Below are positions 27,933 to 36,650 of a stretch of DNA of 64,000 nt, piece by piece. The notes under the pieces are model-generated. The model was not told the DNA's origin. It did no database searches and saw only the letters and a list, made by a program, of their open reading frames with translations. The translations under genes and the position numbers were made by a program. This DNA comes from Roseibium polysiphoniae (GTDB lineage Bacteria > Pseudomonadota > Alphaproteobacteria > Rhizobiales > Stappiaceae). The stretch is taken from contig NZ_JACYXJ010000001.1 of the NCBI RefSeq assembly GCF_014842925.1, positions 558,001 to 622,000 of the forward strand. The letters run 5' to 3'. Numbering within the stretch: position 1 is the first letter of the stretch; every line of letters starts with the position of its first letter.

Positions 27933-28856
27933 ATGACTTTGAAGGGTGGACCTTCAGCCAATGCACGTGAAGTCCGCAATCGGATTCGGGAGACCCTTGA
28001 GGTTCTGAACCTGTCGAGTGCAGATACTTTGGAGATCTATGCGGAAGAGACGCGTGATGTGAAACCTCTCATTGTCCATCGCGACAGACTTTCTGGCGTC
28101 GTATTGATTGACACATTTTATGTTGGAGACGAGACCTATTGCGACGGTGGGTATCGGCAGCAGAGCGTCGCGCGAGCGGGCGCTCGTGACTATGAGGTCA
28201 AAGCTGATGCATTGCGACGGTCGAAATCTTATGACCAATTCTATACAGGCAAACGCATTGCTGATTTTGGTTGTGGGGAAGGCGCTTTTCTCCAAGCTGT
28301 TTCGTCAGATGCAGGAGACGTAATCGGCATCGAGCTGCAGGAAAGCTTTGTGAAGGCTCTCCGGCAGGACGGCATTAGTTGCGTCCGCTCATTGCAGGAG
28401 ATCGAAGATGCTTCGCTGGATGCGCTTTTTTGCTTTCACGTACTTGAGCATCTTCCCGATCCATTAAATGATCTGGCCTCTATGAGGGCCAAGCTGAAAC
28501 CAGGTGGACGACTTATCATCGAGGTCCCGCACGCAAGCGACCTTCTTTTGTCGCAGGTTCGTTGCGAAGCATTTAAGGTCTTTACCCTTTGGAGCCAGCA
28601 TTTGCTGTTGCATACACGGGAGAGCTTACGGCGGATGGTTTCATATGCCGGGTTTGAACAGGTTATGATTGAAGGGGTCCAGCGCTACCCCTTGTCCAAT
28701 CACATGACTTGGCTCGCGAATGCAAAGCCAGGTGGACATAAGTCAACTCTCTCGATACTCGATACGCCCGAACTCACAGCGGCATATGAGGCGGCTCTGC
28801 GCAAGATAGACGCGACAGACACGCTCGTTGCGGTTGCTACTGCTCCCGGGATTTGA
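27933..28856 (+). CDS. Class I SAM-dependent methyltransferase
   Basis: The 307-residue protein has a Rossmann methyltransferase core from about 108: RIADFGCGEGAFL (motif I), then IGIEL, FCFHVLEHLPDP and LKPGGRLIIEVPH. The first 100 residues are an added N-terminal domain. The layout resembles methyltransferases found with surface-polysaccharide and nonulosonate genes. It follows the CMP-sugar synthetase by 37 bases on the same strand and is probably co-transcribed. Its target may be the sugar acid, its acyl group or the acceptor protein; none is shown by sequence. Confidence 0.8.
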   Translation: MTLKGGPSANAREVRNRIRETLEVLNLSSADTLEIYAEETRDVKPLIVHRDRLSGVVLIDTFYVGDETYCDGGYRQQSVARAGARDYEVKADALRRSKSYDQFYTGKRIADFGCGEGAFLQAVSSDAGDVIGIELQESFVKALRQDGISCVRSLQEIEDASLDALFCFHVLEHLPDPLNDLASMRAKLKPGGRLIIEVPHASDLLLSQVRCEAFKVFTLWSQHLLLHTRESLRRMVSYAGFEQVMIEGVQRYPLSNHMTWLANAKPGGHKSTLSILDTPELTAAYEAALRKIDATDTLVAVATAPGI

Positions 28857-28894
28857 GATCGCTGATGGGCGACGTTTTTATCGGTTCAAACCAC

Positions 28895-30754
28895 CTAAAG
28901 GCCAAGCCGCGCGTTGCGTTGATCTGGTGAAAAAGTCTTCAGCCAGATGTCCAGCGCACTTTTTAGGCGTGGAACGACAGCAACGGCCGGTTCCTCTTCA
29001 GCGACTGGGAAGTGCGTTGTGAAAGGGGACCAGGGAATATAGTCCTTGCCGAGCATGATAATTGCCTCCGGAGGACCAAAGCGCCAACATGGGATGCCAT
29101 AACACCCAGCGATATCGGCAACGCTGGTGTTGGCCGATATCACAAGGTCGCAACAGGCAGTTAGAGCCGCTGCAGCATGGATGTCGTCAAATAGGTCAAC
29201 GTCATCTAAATGGTGAAAGTTGAATTCTCTTTTTTGGGCCAGATAGTCACGTTCGCGCTCAATGCTGAGATACTGCAAGTTGACGTATATAACGTCGTCA
29301 AACTCCAGAATTGGCGAAATCTCAGGCGCAGACAGGTAGTATCTTGCCCGGTATTCTGCGAGGTTTTTTGACCTCCAGCTAATTCCGACTATTGGCTTCT
29401 CTTCATAGCCATTCAGGCGATGAAGATACTCGCGTGCCCTTTTTGCGTCGAAAGTAAAGGCGGGAAATTTTGCTTTTTCAAAATCCTCGTGGGATCGACG
29501 GTAGAACTTCGCAAGATCTGTTAGTGAGCAATGAAAGTCATAGTCGTGGGTTTGAGCCATCATGGTCGCCGAGTCGAAAGCGGTTGGTCGAATTTCAATT
29601 TCAGGAAAGCTGAAGGCAAAGGCCTCCCGAATTTTCGGAGGCAGCTCGATGAGTACACGGGCGCCGGTCTCCAGAAGATCGGGAATAATGGTCCCGCTGC
29701 GCAGCGCATCACCCAAGCCTTGGTCTGGCCAAAGCAAGATGGACTTGCCGGTGAGAGGCTCTCCGTCCCACTCGGGCCTTTCGAACTTGCGGCAAAGTGT
29801 CGTGGAGTTCGTGTCCAAAAACCGGGCGCGGTGCAAATCCCAACCCCGGCCAAGTTCTCCCATGCCCAGATGAACAAGAGATAAGTTCCAATCGACAACT
29901 GGTAGTGTTCCAGGCGCAACGGCTTGCGCCTTCTTGTAAGAAACCGCTGCCTTGTCCAGTACGCCCATTGCGTTATGGTGAACGCCAAGCGTGACATGCT
30001 TATGGTAGTTGTCAGGGTCCTGTTTTGCTGCAAACTCCGCGTGCGGAAGGCCTTCGAAAGTGCGGCTTTGCTTGAACAAGTTGCGGGCCAACTCGTGATG
30101 CAAATCGCCATTGTCCGGAAACAGTTCCAAGGCCTTCTTCAATTCCGCGTCGTTCTCCTTGAGCTGATTTGCCTCGTGTCTGGCCCTTGCGCGCTGGATG
30201 TAGTTTTCCGGATTGTCCGGATCAAGCTGTGTGCATTTGAAAAAGAAAACCGCTGCCTTGTCGTGATCGCCGTTGTCCCGCAGGAGAATGGCGTAGTTCC
30301 GATAGGCATCGGGATGCTCAGGGTGGCGGACAATAAGGCGCTGGAATATCTCCTCGGCTTCCTCCAGACGCTCCAGCTTGCTCAGTGCGATCGCTTGTAG
30401 GTTTTGCGTTTCGATGATGTTGGGATCAAGAGAAAGCGCCTTTTGGGTTACCGCCAGCGTGGTCTCCGGCGTTGTGCCTGGAAGATCGGACATCGCCCTG
30501 GCCAGATTGGCGTAAAAAGGCGCGCGGTCATCGGCAAGTTTGATGGCCTTCTGGATGTACTCCATGGCGCGCTTCGGAAAGCCGAGCTGACGATAGCAGA
30601 CGCCCAGCAGATGATTGGCGTCGGGATTGTTGGGCACCTTTTTCAGGACCTGCTTGTAAAGCCGTTGTGCCTTTTCGATCTCGCCCTGCTTTTGGTAGGC
30701 GAGCGCCTTGTGCATCTTTTCCATCAATGGATTGGCTGCAGTCTTTGGCGCCAT
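28895..30754 (-). CDS. TPR protein with C-terminal glycosyltransferase-like domain (FlmG-like)
   Basis: The 619-residue protein starts with about eight tetratricopeptide repeats (residues 10-300), including KVPNNPDANHLLGVCYRQLG and DPDNPENYIQRARARHE. A C-terminal glycosyltransferase-B-like domain (about 320-610) follows with LLWPDQGLGDALR, VGISWRSK, and a DLVISANTSVADIAG region. Caulobacter FlmG, which adds a nonulosonic acid to flagellins, has this layout: repeats bind flagellin and the C-domain transfers the sugar. It is convergent with the CMP-sugar and methyltransferase genes. Without flagellin genes in view, another protein or glycan acceptor remains possible. Confidence 0.78.
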   Translation of the reverse strand: MAPKTAANPLMEKMHKALAYQKQGEIEKAQRLYKQVLKKVPNNPDANHLLGVCYRQLGFPKRAMEYIQKAIKLADDRAPFYANLARAMSDLPGTTPETTLAVTQKALSLDPNIIETQNLQAIALSKLERLEEAEEIFQRLIVRHPEHPDAYRNYAILLRDNGDHDKAAVFFFKCTQLDPDNPENYIQRARARHEANQLKENDAELKKALELFPDNGDLHHELARNLFKQSRTFEGLPHAEFAAKQDPDNYHKHVTLGVHHNAMGVLDKAAVSYKKAQAVAPGTLPVVDWNLSLVHLGMGELGRGWDLHRARFLDTNSTTLCRKFERPEWDGEPLTGKSILLWPDQGLGDALRSGTIIPDLLETGARVLIELPPKIREAFAFSFPEIEIRPTAFDSATMMAQTHDYDFHCSLTDLAKFYRRSHEDFEKAKFPAFTFDAKRAREYLHRLNGYEEKPIVGISWRSKNLAEYRARYYLSAPEISPILEFDDVIYVNLQYLSIERERDYLAQKREFNFHHLDDVDLFDDIHAAAALTACCDLVISANTSVADIAGCYGIPCWRFGPPEAIIMLGKDYIPWSPFTTHFPVAEEEPAVAVVPRLKSALDIWLKTFSPDQRNARLGL

Positions 30755-30999
30755 CTTTCTATCGGTCCTTACCTGTCACCCGCGGGAATCAATTTGGGCA
30801 AGTCTAGCAGCCAGTGCTTCCGGAGGGGGAGGACAGGTCAGTGAGGGTGCCGCATTGGCGCGATTTTTCGTGGAAAGACGCCCATGTCCACTGCCTAACG
30901 TGGTCTAGCCGCGTTGGTGCGCACCATTGAAAGCACGATCCTGCCCGGTCAATCAGCTGGCATGGCAGCAAGGTACTTAGTCCGAGTGGGGCTCGTTAT

Positions 31000-31668
31000 T
31001 CAAGATGAAAGCCGCAGGTCCAGGATAGCTTGGGGCAGCTCGTTGAAGTGGGAAATGATGCGATCTGGTCCCAGATCCGAGACGGGCACTTGCGTGTAGC
31101 CGAAGTCTACCGCGACGACCGGAATGCCCGCAGCGCGGGCGGCGTCAATGTCTGTCGCCGTGTCACCGATCATGACTGATCGTTCCCAGGCGCCACCGGC
31201 GCGGGAAATGGCGCCCAGCACGGGCTCCGCGTGAGGCTTCGCATTTGCAAACGTGTCGCGCGCGACAATTGCGTCGAAATGACGGGTCATGTCGAGGGCG
31301 TTCAGAAGGGCGTGTGTCAGCCGTTCGATCTTGTTCGTGCAGACGGCTAGCCGCCAGCCTGCGTCCCGCAGCTGTATCATCGCGTCGATCGCCCCGGGGA
31401 AGGGGCGGGTTTGATCGGCTATATGCGCCTCGTAGTAGGTCAAAAACTGGCCGAACAATGGCGTGATGTCATCGTCGGTCCAGGCGACGCCGTTTGCTTC
31501 GAGACCTTTCTGCAGGAGCGCTTTTGCACCTTGGCCGACCTGCGCGCGCACGCTCTCCGGCGCGACGGCGCGATGTCCATTCTCGACGAGGACGGCATTC
31601 AACGTTGCCGTCAGGTCTGACATGGAAGACACAAGCGTGCCGTCGAGATCGAAGACAAGAACAGACAT
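31000..31668 (-). CDS. gph: Phosphoglycolate phosphatase-like HAD hydrolase
   Basis: The 222-residue protein shows all HAD motifs: FDLDGTLV at 6-13, a Thr in CTNK near 110, a Lys in ANAKPHAEP near 142, and IGDTATDIDAA near 170. The length and the PHP/PEP-like loop fit the Gph subgroup, which removes the phosphate from 2-phosphoglycolate made by DNA repair. Related pyrophosphatases cannot be excluded. An AAAGG site precedes the ATG. The 245 bases between this gene and the TPR gene start contain no feature I can support. Confidence 0.85.
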   Translation of the reverse strand: MSVLVFDLDGTLVSSMSDLTATLNAVLVENGHRAVAPESVRAQVGQGAKALLQKGLEANGVAWTDDDITPLFGQFLTYYEAHIADQTRPFPGAIDAMIQLRDAGWRLAVCTNKIERLTHALLNALDMTRHFDAIVARDTFANAKPHAEPVLGAISRAGGAWERSVMIGDTATDIDAARAAGIPVVAVDFGYTQVPVSDLGPDRIISHFNELPQAILDLRLSS

Positions 31669-31760
31669 AGGCAGGCCTTTCGAAGGCAGAAGGCATCAGA
31701 GGCCCCGCTGCTTAGCCTTTCCAATCCTTCGCGACAAGGGATCTGCGCACGTTCGCTGTT

Positions 31761-33512
31761 TTAGAGCTTGTAGGCCGTCCGGAAACCGCCCCAGTGCCTG
31801 CCGTCCACAATGATCGGTGCATCGACTTCGCGCATCCAGACGAATTTACCATTGCCCATGTCCCGCGCGTAGCTCTGGATCAGGAAGGGCCGAGTATTGC
31901 GTCCGGCACTGAGTCCCGCGCGGTCATCGAAAATGCGTTTGTTTCTGCAATTGGCCGCATTCCATACCGGGTCATCCGGACGTTGCGGATGGGAATAGGC
32001 CTTGTTGTGAACCGGCAGATATCCGTTCCTGTCGACAGCCGTGCAAAATGCCATGCTCTGGTCCAGAGACAGGATTTCTTCCAGGATCTCAGGCATGACT
32101 TCTTCGAGCTGTGTGATGCAGCCCGTGCTGTATTGCTGCGGGTCCGTGCCTTCGATCGGCCGATATTTCGTGTCGAACAGGCTGTCGACGGTCAGCCGGC
32201 GGGTGGAAAGAAGATGTTCCATGGCTGCGGCAATCTTGTCCGCTCCCGCCTGGGCCCGCTCCACGAAGACGCGGTTGTCCGCATGAATGCGTTCGATCAG
32301 CTGGCCGAGCGCCGCCGTGAAGCCCTCACTCTGCGAAGAGAAAGCGCAATGAGCGCCGTTTTCGGAAATGTGGACAATCCTGGCATCGCAGCCTTCGAGA
32401 CCATTGAGCGAGATCTTGATCTGTTGGCCGGTGGCCAGGGACCCTTCGCTGAACCCTTTGAACAGGAGTCCGCCCTCGGAAATGTCGATCGTCTCAATGG
32501 CGATCTTCTGACCGCCCGCGCCAACATGGCCCTTGAGTTTGATCGGAAGACGGTCCGATTTCCGTCGGTCGCCGACCGCGCTCTGACGGATCATCATTGT
32601 GAACCGATTGCCGAGATTGCGGGCGGACACGCCCATATCGGCACTGGCTTGACTGGCTTCATTGGCGACCAGGAGGGCGTCATTTGTCGAGGCATCGATC
32701 GCATCGGCGCGGCCCGTGACATCCTGAACAAACGTCGCGGTTTCGCTCGCACGTTCACCAATCTGGCTCGTCGTGCCGATCTGTTCCTGAACGGCTTCTT
32801 CAACCGCGGCAAAGCTTGGCCGGATCTGACCAATCACGTCGATGATGCGATTGACCGAGCCGATACTGGTCTCGGCAGAAACCTGCAGTCGATCGATGTT
32901 GGCGACGATTTCATCGGTGGCGTTTTGCGTTTCGACGGAGAGGGATTTCACTTCATTGGCGACGACCGCGAAGCCCTTGCCGGCTTCTCCGGCCCGGGCA
33001 GCCTCAATCGTTGCGTTCAGCGCAAGAAGATTGGTCTGTTTGGCAACATCGGAAATCAGCTTTACGACGTTGGCGATATCCTCAATCGCGGTCTTCAGGT
33101 CGAGCACACCCGCGTTGGCTTCATCTGCCACGTCGCGGGCCTGTTCCGCCAGCTGGTTCGAGAGAACAACTTGCTTGCCAATCTCGTTGCTGGACGTTGC
33201 AAGTTCGGTGATGGAATCAGCGAGGGCCGTCGCGTTTGAGGCAGCCTCTGCGCTTTGTTCGCGAAGACCGCCGCTCTCGGCCTGAATGTGACTGAGAAGC
33301 TGGATCTGCTCGGAGATCTTCTCCTGAACCGCAGCCGCGTCCTTGCTGACGTCTTTGGCTGCGACCTGAAGGTCATCCTCGATGGAATCGAGCGCAAAAG
33401 CCATCATTCCGCTGGTATCGGTGGATTCTTGTTCACTTTCAAGAACTGGCGGATCTGACTGTATCGGCGCAGAAACTTCCGGTGATTGTCGTTTTAGCTT
33501 AAGAAGTTTCAT
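31761..33512 (-). CDS. Soluble methyl-accepting chemotaxis protein with PilZ domain and C-terminal sensor
   Basis: The protein (583 residues) has no membrane span. The order is reversed from classical receptors. A coiled-coil signalling domain comes first, its hairpin tip near residues 165-200 ([19 protein letters not shown]). A PilZ domain follows (about 295-395) with both c-di-GMP-binding parts, RRKSDR and DISEGG. A C-terminal Cache-like sensor region comes last, with GYLPVHNK and a conserved closing WGGFRTAY. It should feed CheA in the cytoplasm and could tie chemotaxis to c-di-GMP. The start ATG 33512 has GGAGGA 10 bases before it. A GTTAA-TTTG-TTAAC palindrome (33577-33590) lies in its promoter region. 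Confidence 0.87.
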   Translation of the reverse strand: MKLLKLKRQSPEVSAPIQSDPPVLESEQESTDTSGMMAFALDSIEDDLQVAAKDVSKDAAAVQEKISEQIQLLSHIQAESGGLREQSAEAASNATALADSITELATSSNEIGKQVVLSNQLAEQARDVADEANAGVLDLKTAIEDIANVVKLISDVAKQTNLLALNATIEAARAGEAGKGFAVVANEVKSLSVETQNATDEIVANIDRLQVSAETSIGSVNRIIDVIGQIRPSFAAVEEAVQEQIGTTSQIGERASETATFVQDVTGRADAIDASTNDALLVANEASQASADMGVSARNLGNRFTMMIRQSAVGDRRKSDRLPIKLKGHVGAGGQKIAIETIDISEGGLLFKGFSEGSLATGQQIKISLNGLEGCDARIVHISENGAHCAFSSQSEGFTAALGQLIERIHADNRVFVERAQAGADKIAAAMEHLLSTRRLTVDSLFDTKYRPIEGTDPQQYSTGCITQLEEVMPEILEEILSLDQSMAFCTAVDRNGYLPVHNKAYSHPQRPDDPVWNAANCRNKRIFDDRAGLSAGRNTRPFLIQSYARDMGNGKFVWMREVDAPIIVDGRHWGGFRTAYKL

Positions 33513-33761
33513 TCCCTGCGGCTCCTCCACCAACGGAAATTTTAAGTAATTGAGAAATTGTAATTTGAAGCTTATGGTTAATTTGTTAACGGCGTGTTTT
33601 CATCTTCTCGTCGGCAAACGGGTGCTTTGCCCTTTGCCGCTCATCAAAGGCGTGCTAATCACGCCGCTCAGATGACCGCGCGAAGCAAATTTGCAGGGCT
33701 TCATACTTGGCCCCTCGCAACATGGATCCTTTGCTTCGTGAAAATCTGCTGCGGATGAGGG

Positions 33762-34484
33762 ATGACGAGCAGAATGAGTGATGAGTGGAAGCGCCTTGCC
33801 GCCGAGCGTGCTGTTGAGGATGTGATGCCCGGAATGAAGCTGGGGATCGGAACCGGCTCTACGGCAGAGCATTTTGTCAAAGCCTTGGGCGCGCGCGTCC
33901 GGGATGGTCTTGATGTCATCGGCGTTCCGACATCCGAGCGCACGCGCGAACTGGCTCTATCCGAAGGGATTCAACTGACCACTCTTGAGGCAGAGCCTCA
34001 ACTGGATCTTACGGTTGATGGTGCGGATGAGCTGGATCCCTCGCTCGTTCTCATCAAGGGTGGCGGCGGCGCACTGTTGCGCGAGAAGATCGTTGCGGCG
34101 GCTTCCAAACGGATGATTGTGATCGCAGACGCGAGCAAAGTGGTCGATGTGCTCGGCGCATTTGCTCTGCCGATCGAAGTGATGCCGTTTGGCTTGGCCG
34201 CGACATGGAATGCGATTGAGGCCGCGCTTGCGGAAAACGGTTTGTCAGGAGACCTGGTTTTGCGTGGCGGCAAGGATCATCCTTTCGTCACAGATGGTGG
34301 GCACTACATCATCGACGCTGCGCTCGGCCGCATAGAGCATCCTGCCTGCCTTGCAGAAGACCTGGCGGCCATTCCTGGTGTTGTCGAGCACGGCTTGTTC
34401 ATCGGTCTTGCGGACAAGGCCTATGTGGCCGGAGCTGATGGCGTGCTCGTTGTGGAAGCCACAGCGCAAGACGCCGAAAATTGA
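33762..34484 (+). CDS. rpiA: Ribose-5-phosphate isomerase A
   Basis: The 240-residue enzyme interconverts ribose-5-phosphate and ribulose-5-phosphate in the pentose phosphate pathway. Its marks are [12 protein letters not shown] near 28, DGADELDP near 85 with the catalytic acid, and [11 protein letters not shown] near 98, which holds the substrate-binding lysine. Length is normal. The start may be ATG 33762 or ATG 33774; GGATGAGGG lies just before the first. It heads a plus-strand run with the DUF2059 and glutathione reductase genes. Confidence 0.95.
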   Translation: MTSRMSDEWKRLAAERAVEDVMPGMKLGIGTGSTAEHFVKALGARVRDGLDVIGVPTSERTRELALSEGIQLTTLEAEPQLDLTVDGADELDPSLVLIKGGGGALLREKIVAAASKRMIVIADASKVVDVLGAFALPIEVMPFGLAATWNAIEAALAENGLSGDLVLRGGKDHPFVTDGGHYIIDAALGRIEHPACLAEDLAAIPGVVEHGLFIGLADKAYVAGADGVLVVEATAQDAEN

Positions 34485-34541
34485 TTTTTGGAATTTGACG
34501 ACAGGTGGCGTACAACGACCTGTCCGTGATGGAGTTCGACT

Positions 34542-35051
34542 ATGAAACTTAAGTCCTTGCTGACCGCTGGTCCCTTTGTCGGTGCAGCTCTTTTCTTCGC
34601 CGGTTTTCTTCCGCTCAGCGCTCAAGCGCAGGAGTTCAGCGAGAGCCACATCGAAGCGGCTCGTCAGGTTGTCAAGGAAACCAAGGCTCTGGGATCGTTC
34701 GATGACATTCTACCGCTTCTTGCTGAGCAGACGCGCACCTTGTTCATCCAGTCCGACCCATCCCGCACCCAGGAAGTTGTCGACGTTTCGACAGAAGTGG
34801 CGCTGAAGCTTGCGCCGCGTCGCAGCGAATTGAACAACTCGATCTATGAAATCTGGGCGCGCCGGTTCTCCGAAGAAGAACTTAATCAGCTTGCTGAGTT
34901 TTACCGCTCGCCGATCGGCACAAAGCTCGCTGAAAATGGCCCGACCATCACCGCACTGGCGATTGGTGCCGCGCGCCAGTGGCAGGATGCGATTTCGACC
35001 GAGATGGTCACCCTTGTTCGCGAAGAGCTCGACAAGCGCGCCGCAGAATAA
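34542..35051 (+). CDS. DUF2059 exported protein
   Basis: The 169-residue protein has a clear signal peptide cut near AQAQE at about 30. The mature part is a helical DUF2059 domain with the usual FSEEELNQLAEFYRSPIG stretch, in which the pattern of helix plus FY-x-S-P-x-G recurs through the family. Its function in the periplasm is not known. It sits 57 bases after rpiA and is closed by a strong terminator, so it may share the rpiA transcript. Confidence 0.87.
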   Translation: MKLKSLLTAGPFVGAALFFAGFLPLSAQAQEFSESHIEAARQVVKETKALGSFDDILPLLAEQTRTLFIQSDPSRTQEVVDVSTEVALKLAPRRSELNNSIYEIWARRFSEEELNQLAEFYRSPIGTKLAENGPTITALAIGAARQWQDAISTEMVTLVREELDKRAAE

Positions 35052-35083
35052 TCGTCATTCACTGCTTCGTGACGCCGAATTGC

Positions 35084-35113
35084 AACAAGGCCGCTTCTGC
35101 GGCCTTGTTTTTT
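35084..35113 (+). terminator. Rho-independent terminator after the DUF2059 gene
   Basis: An 11-base stem AACAAGGCCGC / GCGGCCTTGTT with a 4-base loop (TTCT) is followed by a run of T. It is one of the best terminators in the window. Confidence 0.93.
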
Positions 35114-35197
35114 GAAAGATCAACGCCGATATCCGCTTATCTTTCAAGGTGATGCGGAACAGGCCCGCGAGCGGCCAAACCAAACAATGAGGATCCC

Positions 35198-36574
35198 ATG
35201 AGCGACTTTGATTATGATCTCTTTGTCATTGGCGGCGGCTCGGGCGGCGTGCGTGCAGCCCGGATCGCAGCCACTCATGGCGCGAAGGTCGGAATCGCGG
35301 AAGAGTTCCGATATGGCGGAACCTGTGTCATTCGCGGCTGTGTGCCGAAAAAGCTCTTTGTTTATGCGTCCAAGTTCTCGGAAGAGTTCGAAGACGCGGA
35401 AGGCTTCGGCTGGAGTGTCGGGGAACGCCAGTTCTCGTGGGAAAAGCTTGTTGCAGCGAAAGACCAGGAGATCACCCGGCTAGAGGGAATCTATCGGCGC
35501 AATTTGGAGCGGACGAACGTCGAACCCCATGACAGCCGCGCTGTTTTGGAGGGACCGAATACGGTTCGCCTGCTTGCGACCGGCCAGACCTTTACCGCGA
35601 AATATATCCTGGTTGCAGTTGGCGCCTCGCCGAATGTTGATGACGATCTTATCGGCGGCGAACATGTGATCACCTCGAATGAGGCATTCAACCTGGCTGA
35701 CTTGCCGCAAAAGGTTGTGGTTGTCGGCGGCGGCTATATTGCGGTCGAGTTCGCCGGGATCTTCAACGGTCTTGGTGTTGATACCACCTTGATGTACCGC
35801 GGCGATGAGATCTTGCGCGGTTTCGACATGGATTTGCGCACGGCTGTGCGTGACGAGATGGAGAAAAAGGGCATCCGCGTCGTTCTTGGCGATACCTTTA
35901 CGGAAATCGCGAAAAAGGCAGACGGCACGCTTTCGGGCAAGACCCGAAAGGGGGCAACGCTGGAAGCAGACCAGATCATGCATGCGATCGGACGCAAGCC
36001 GCATACGGTGGGCCTTGGTCTGGAGCAGGCAGGCGTTGAGATGGATGCCATCGGCGCGATCAAGGTGGATGCGTCCTCCAAGTCATCGGTTCCGTCGGTC
36101 TATGCGGTCGGCGATGTGACCAATCGCGCCAATCTGACGCCGGTCGCCATTCGCGAAGGGCATGCCTTCGCCGACACGATTTTCGGCAACAAGCCCTGGA
36201 CGGTGAACCACAGCTTGATTGCGACCGCGGTCTTTTCCCAGCCAGAGCTCGGCACGGTCGGCCTGACCCAGGAAGAAGCGCTGAAGGTCACGTCGAACGT
36301 TGACATCTACAAGTCGACCTTCCGTCCGATGAAGCATACGCTGTCCGGCCGTGACGAGAAGATGCTGATGAAGATCATCGTCGATGCGGATACTGACAAG
36401 GTGCTGGGCGTCCACATCATGGGACCGGATGCAGGCGAACTTGCGCAGGTGCTTGGCATCACGCTCGAGATGGGAGCGACCAAGGCCGACTTCGATCGCA
36501 CGATTGCAGTTCATCCGACTGCTGCCGAGGAACTGGTCACCATGCGCGAGCCGACAGAACGCATTCGCGGCTAG
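35198..36574 (+). CDS. gor: Glutathione-disulfide reductase
   Basis: The 458-residue flavoprotein has the FAD motif IGGGSGGVRAA near 11 and the redox disulfide Cys43-x4-Cys48 in GTCVIRGCVPKK. The NADP motif VVGGGYIAVEFA is near 175, and the dimer-interface catalytic HPTAAEE lies near the end. It keeps glutathione reduced with NADPH in the cytoplasm. Length and motifs are normal for alphaproteobacterial Gor. Its own promoter must lie in the 85 bases after the preceding terminator. Confidence 0.95.
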   Translation: MSDFDYDLFVIGGGSGGVRAARIAATHGAKVGIAEEFRYGGTCVIRGCVPKKLFVYASKFSEEFEDAEGFGWSVGERQFSWEKLVAAKDQEITRLEGIYRRNLERTNVEPHDSRAVLEGPNTVRLLATGQTFTAKYILVAVGASPNVDDDLIGGEHVITSNEAFNLADLPQKVVVVGGGYIAVEFAGIFNGLGVDTTLMYRGDEILRGFDMDLRTAVRDEMEKKGIRVVLGDTFTEIAKKADGTLSGKTRKGATLEADQIMHAIGRKPHTVGLGLEQAGVEMDAIGAIKVDASSKSSVPSVYAVGDVTNRANLTPVAIREGHAFADTIFGNKPWTVNHSLIATAVFSQPELGTVGLTQEEALKVTSNVDIYKSTFRPMKHTLSGRDEKMLMKIIVDADTDKVLGVHIMGPDAGELAQVLGITLEMGATKADFDRTIAVHPTAAEELVTMREPTERIRG

Positions 36575-36611
36575 GCGCTGCGCTATTTCGCCTTCGTTGA
36601 AGAAAGTCGAG

Positions 36612-36650
36612 AAGCCAGGGGATCAGACCGTCCCCCGGCTTTTTGCTTTT
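36612..36650 (+). terminator. Probable terminator between gor and the GGDEF gene
   Basis: A stem AAGCCAGGGGA / TCCCCCGGCTT with one A-C mismatch and an 8-base loop is followed by TTTTGCTTTT. It would end the gor transcript just before the convergent GGDEF gene. Confidence 0.65.

Noticed and set aside
31794..33239. 481-codon open frame on the plus strand
   Set aside because: Antisense to the PilZ chemoreceptor gene, which has unmistakable domain motifs; no recognisable domain in the shadow.
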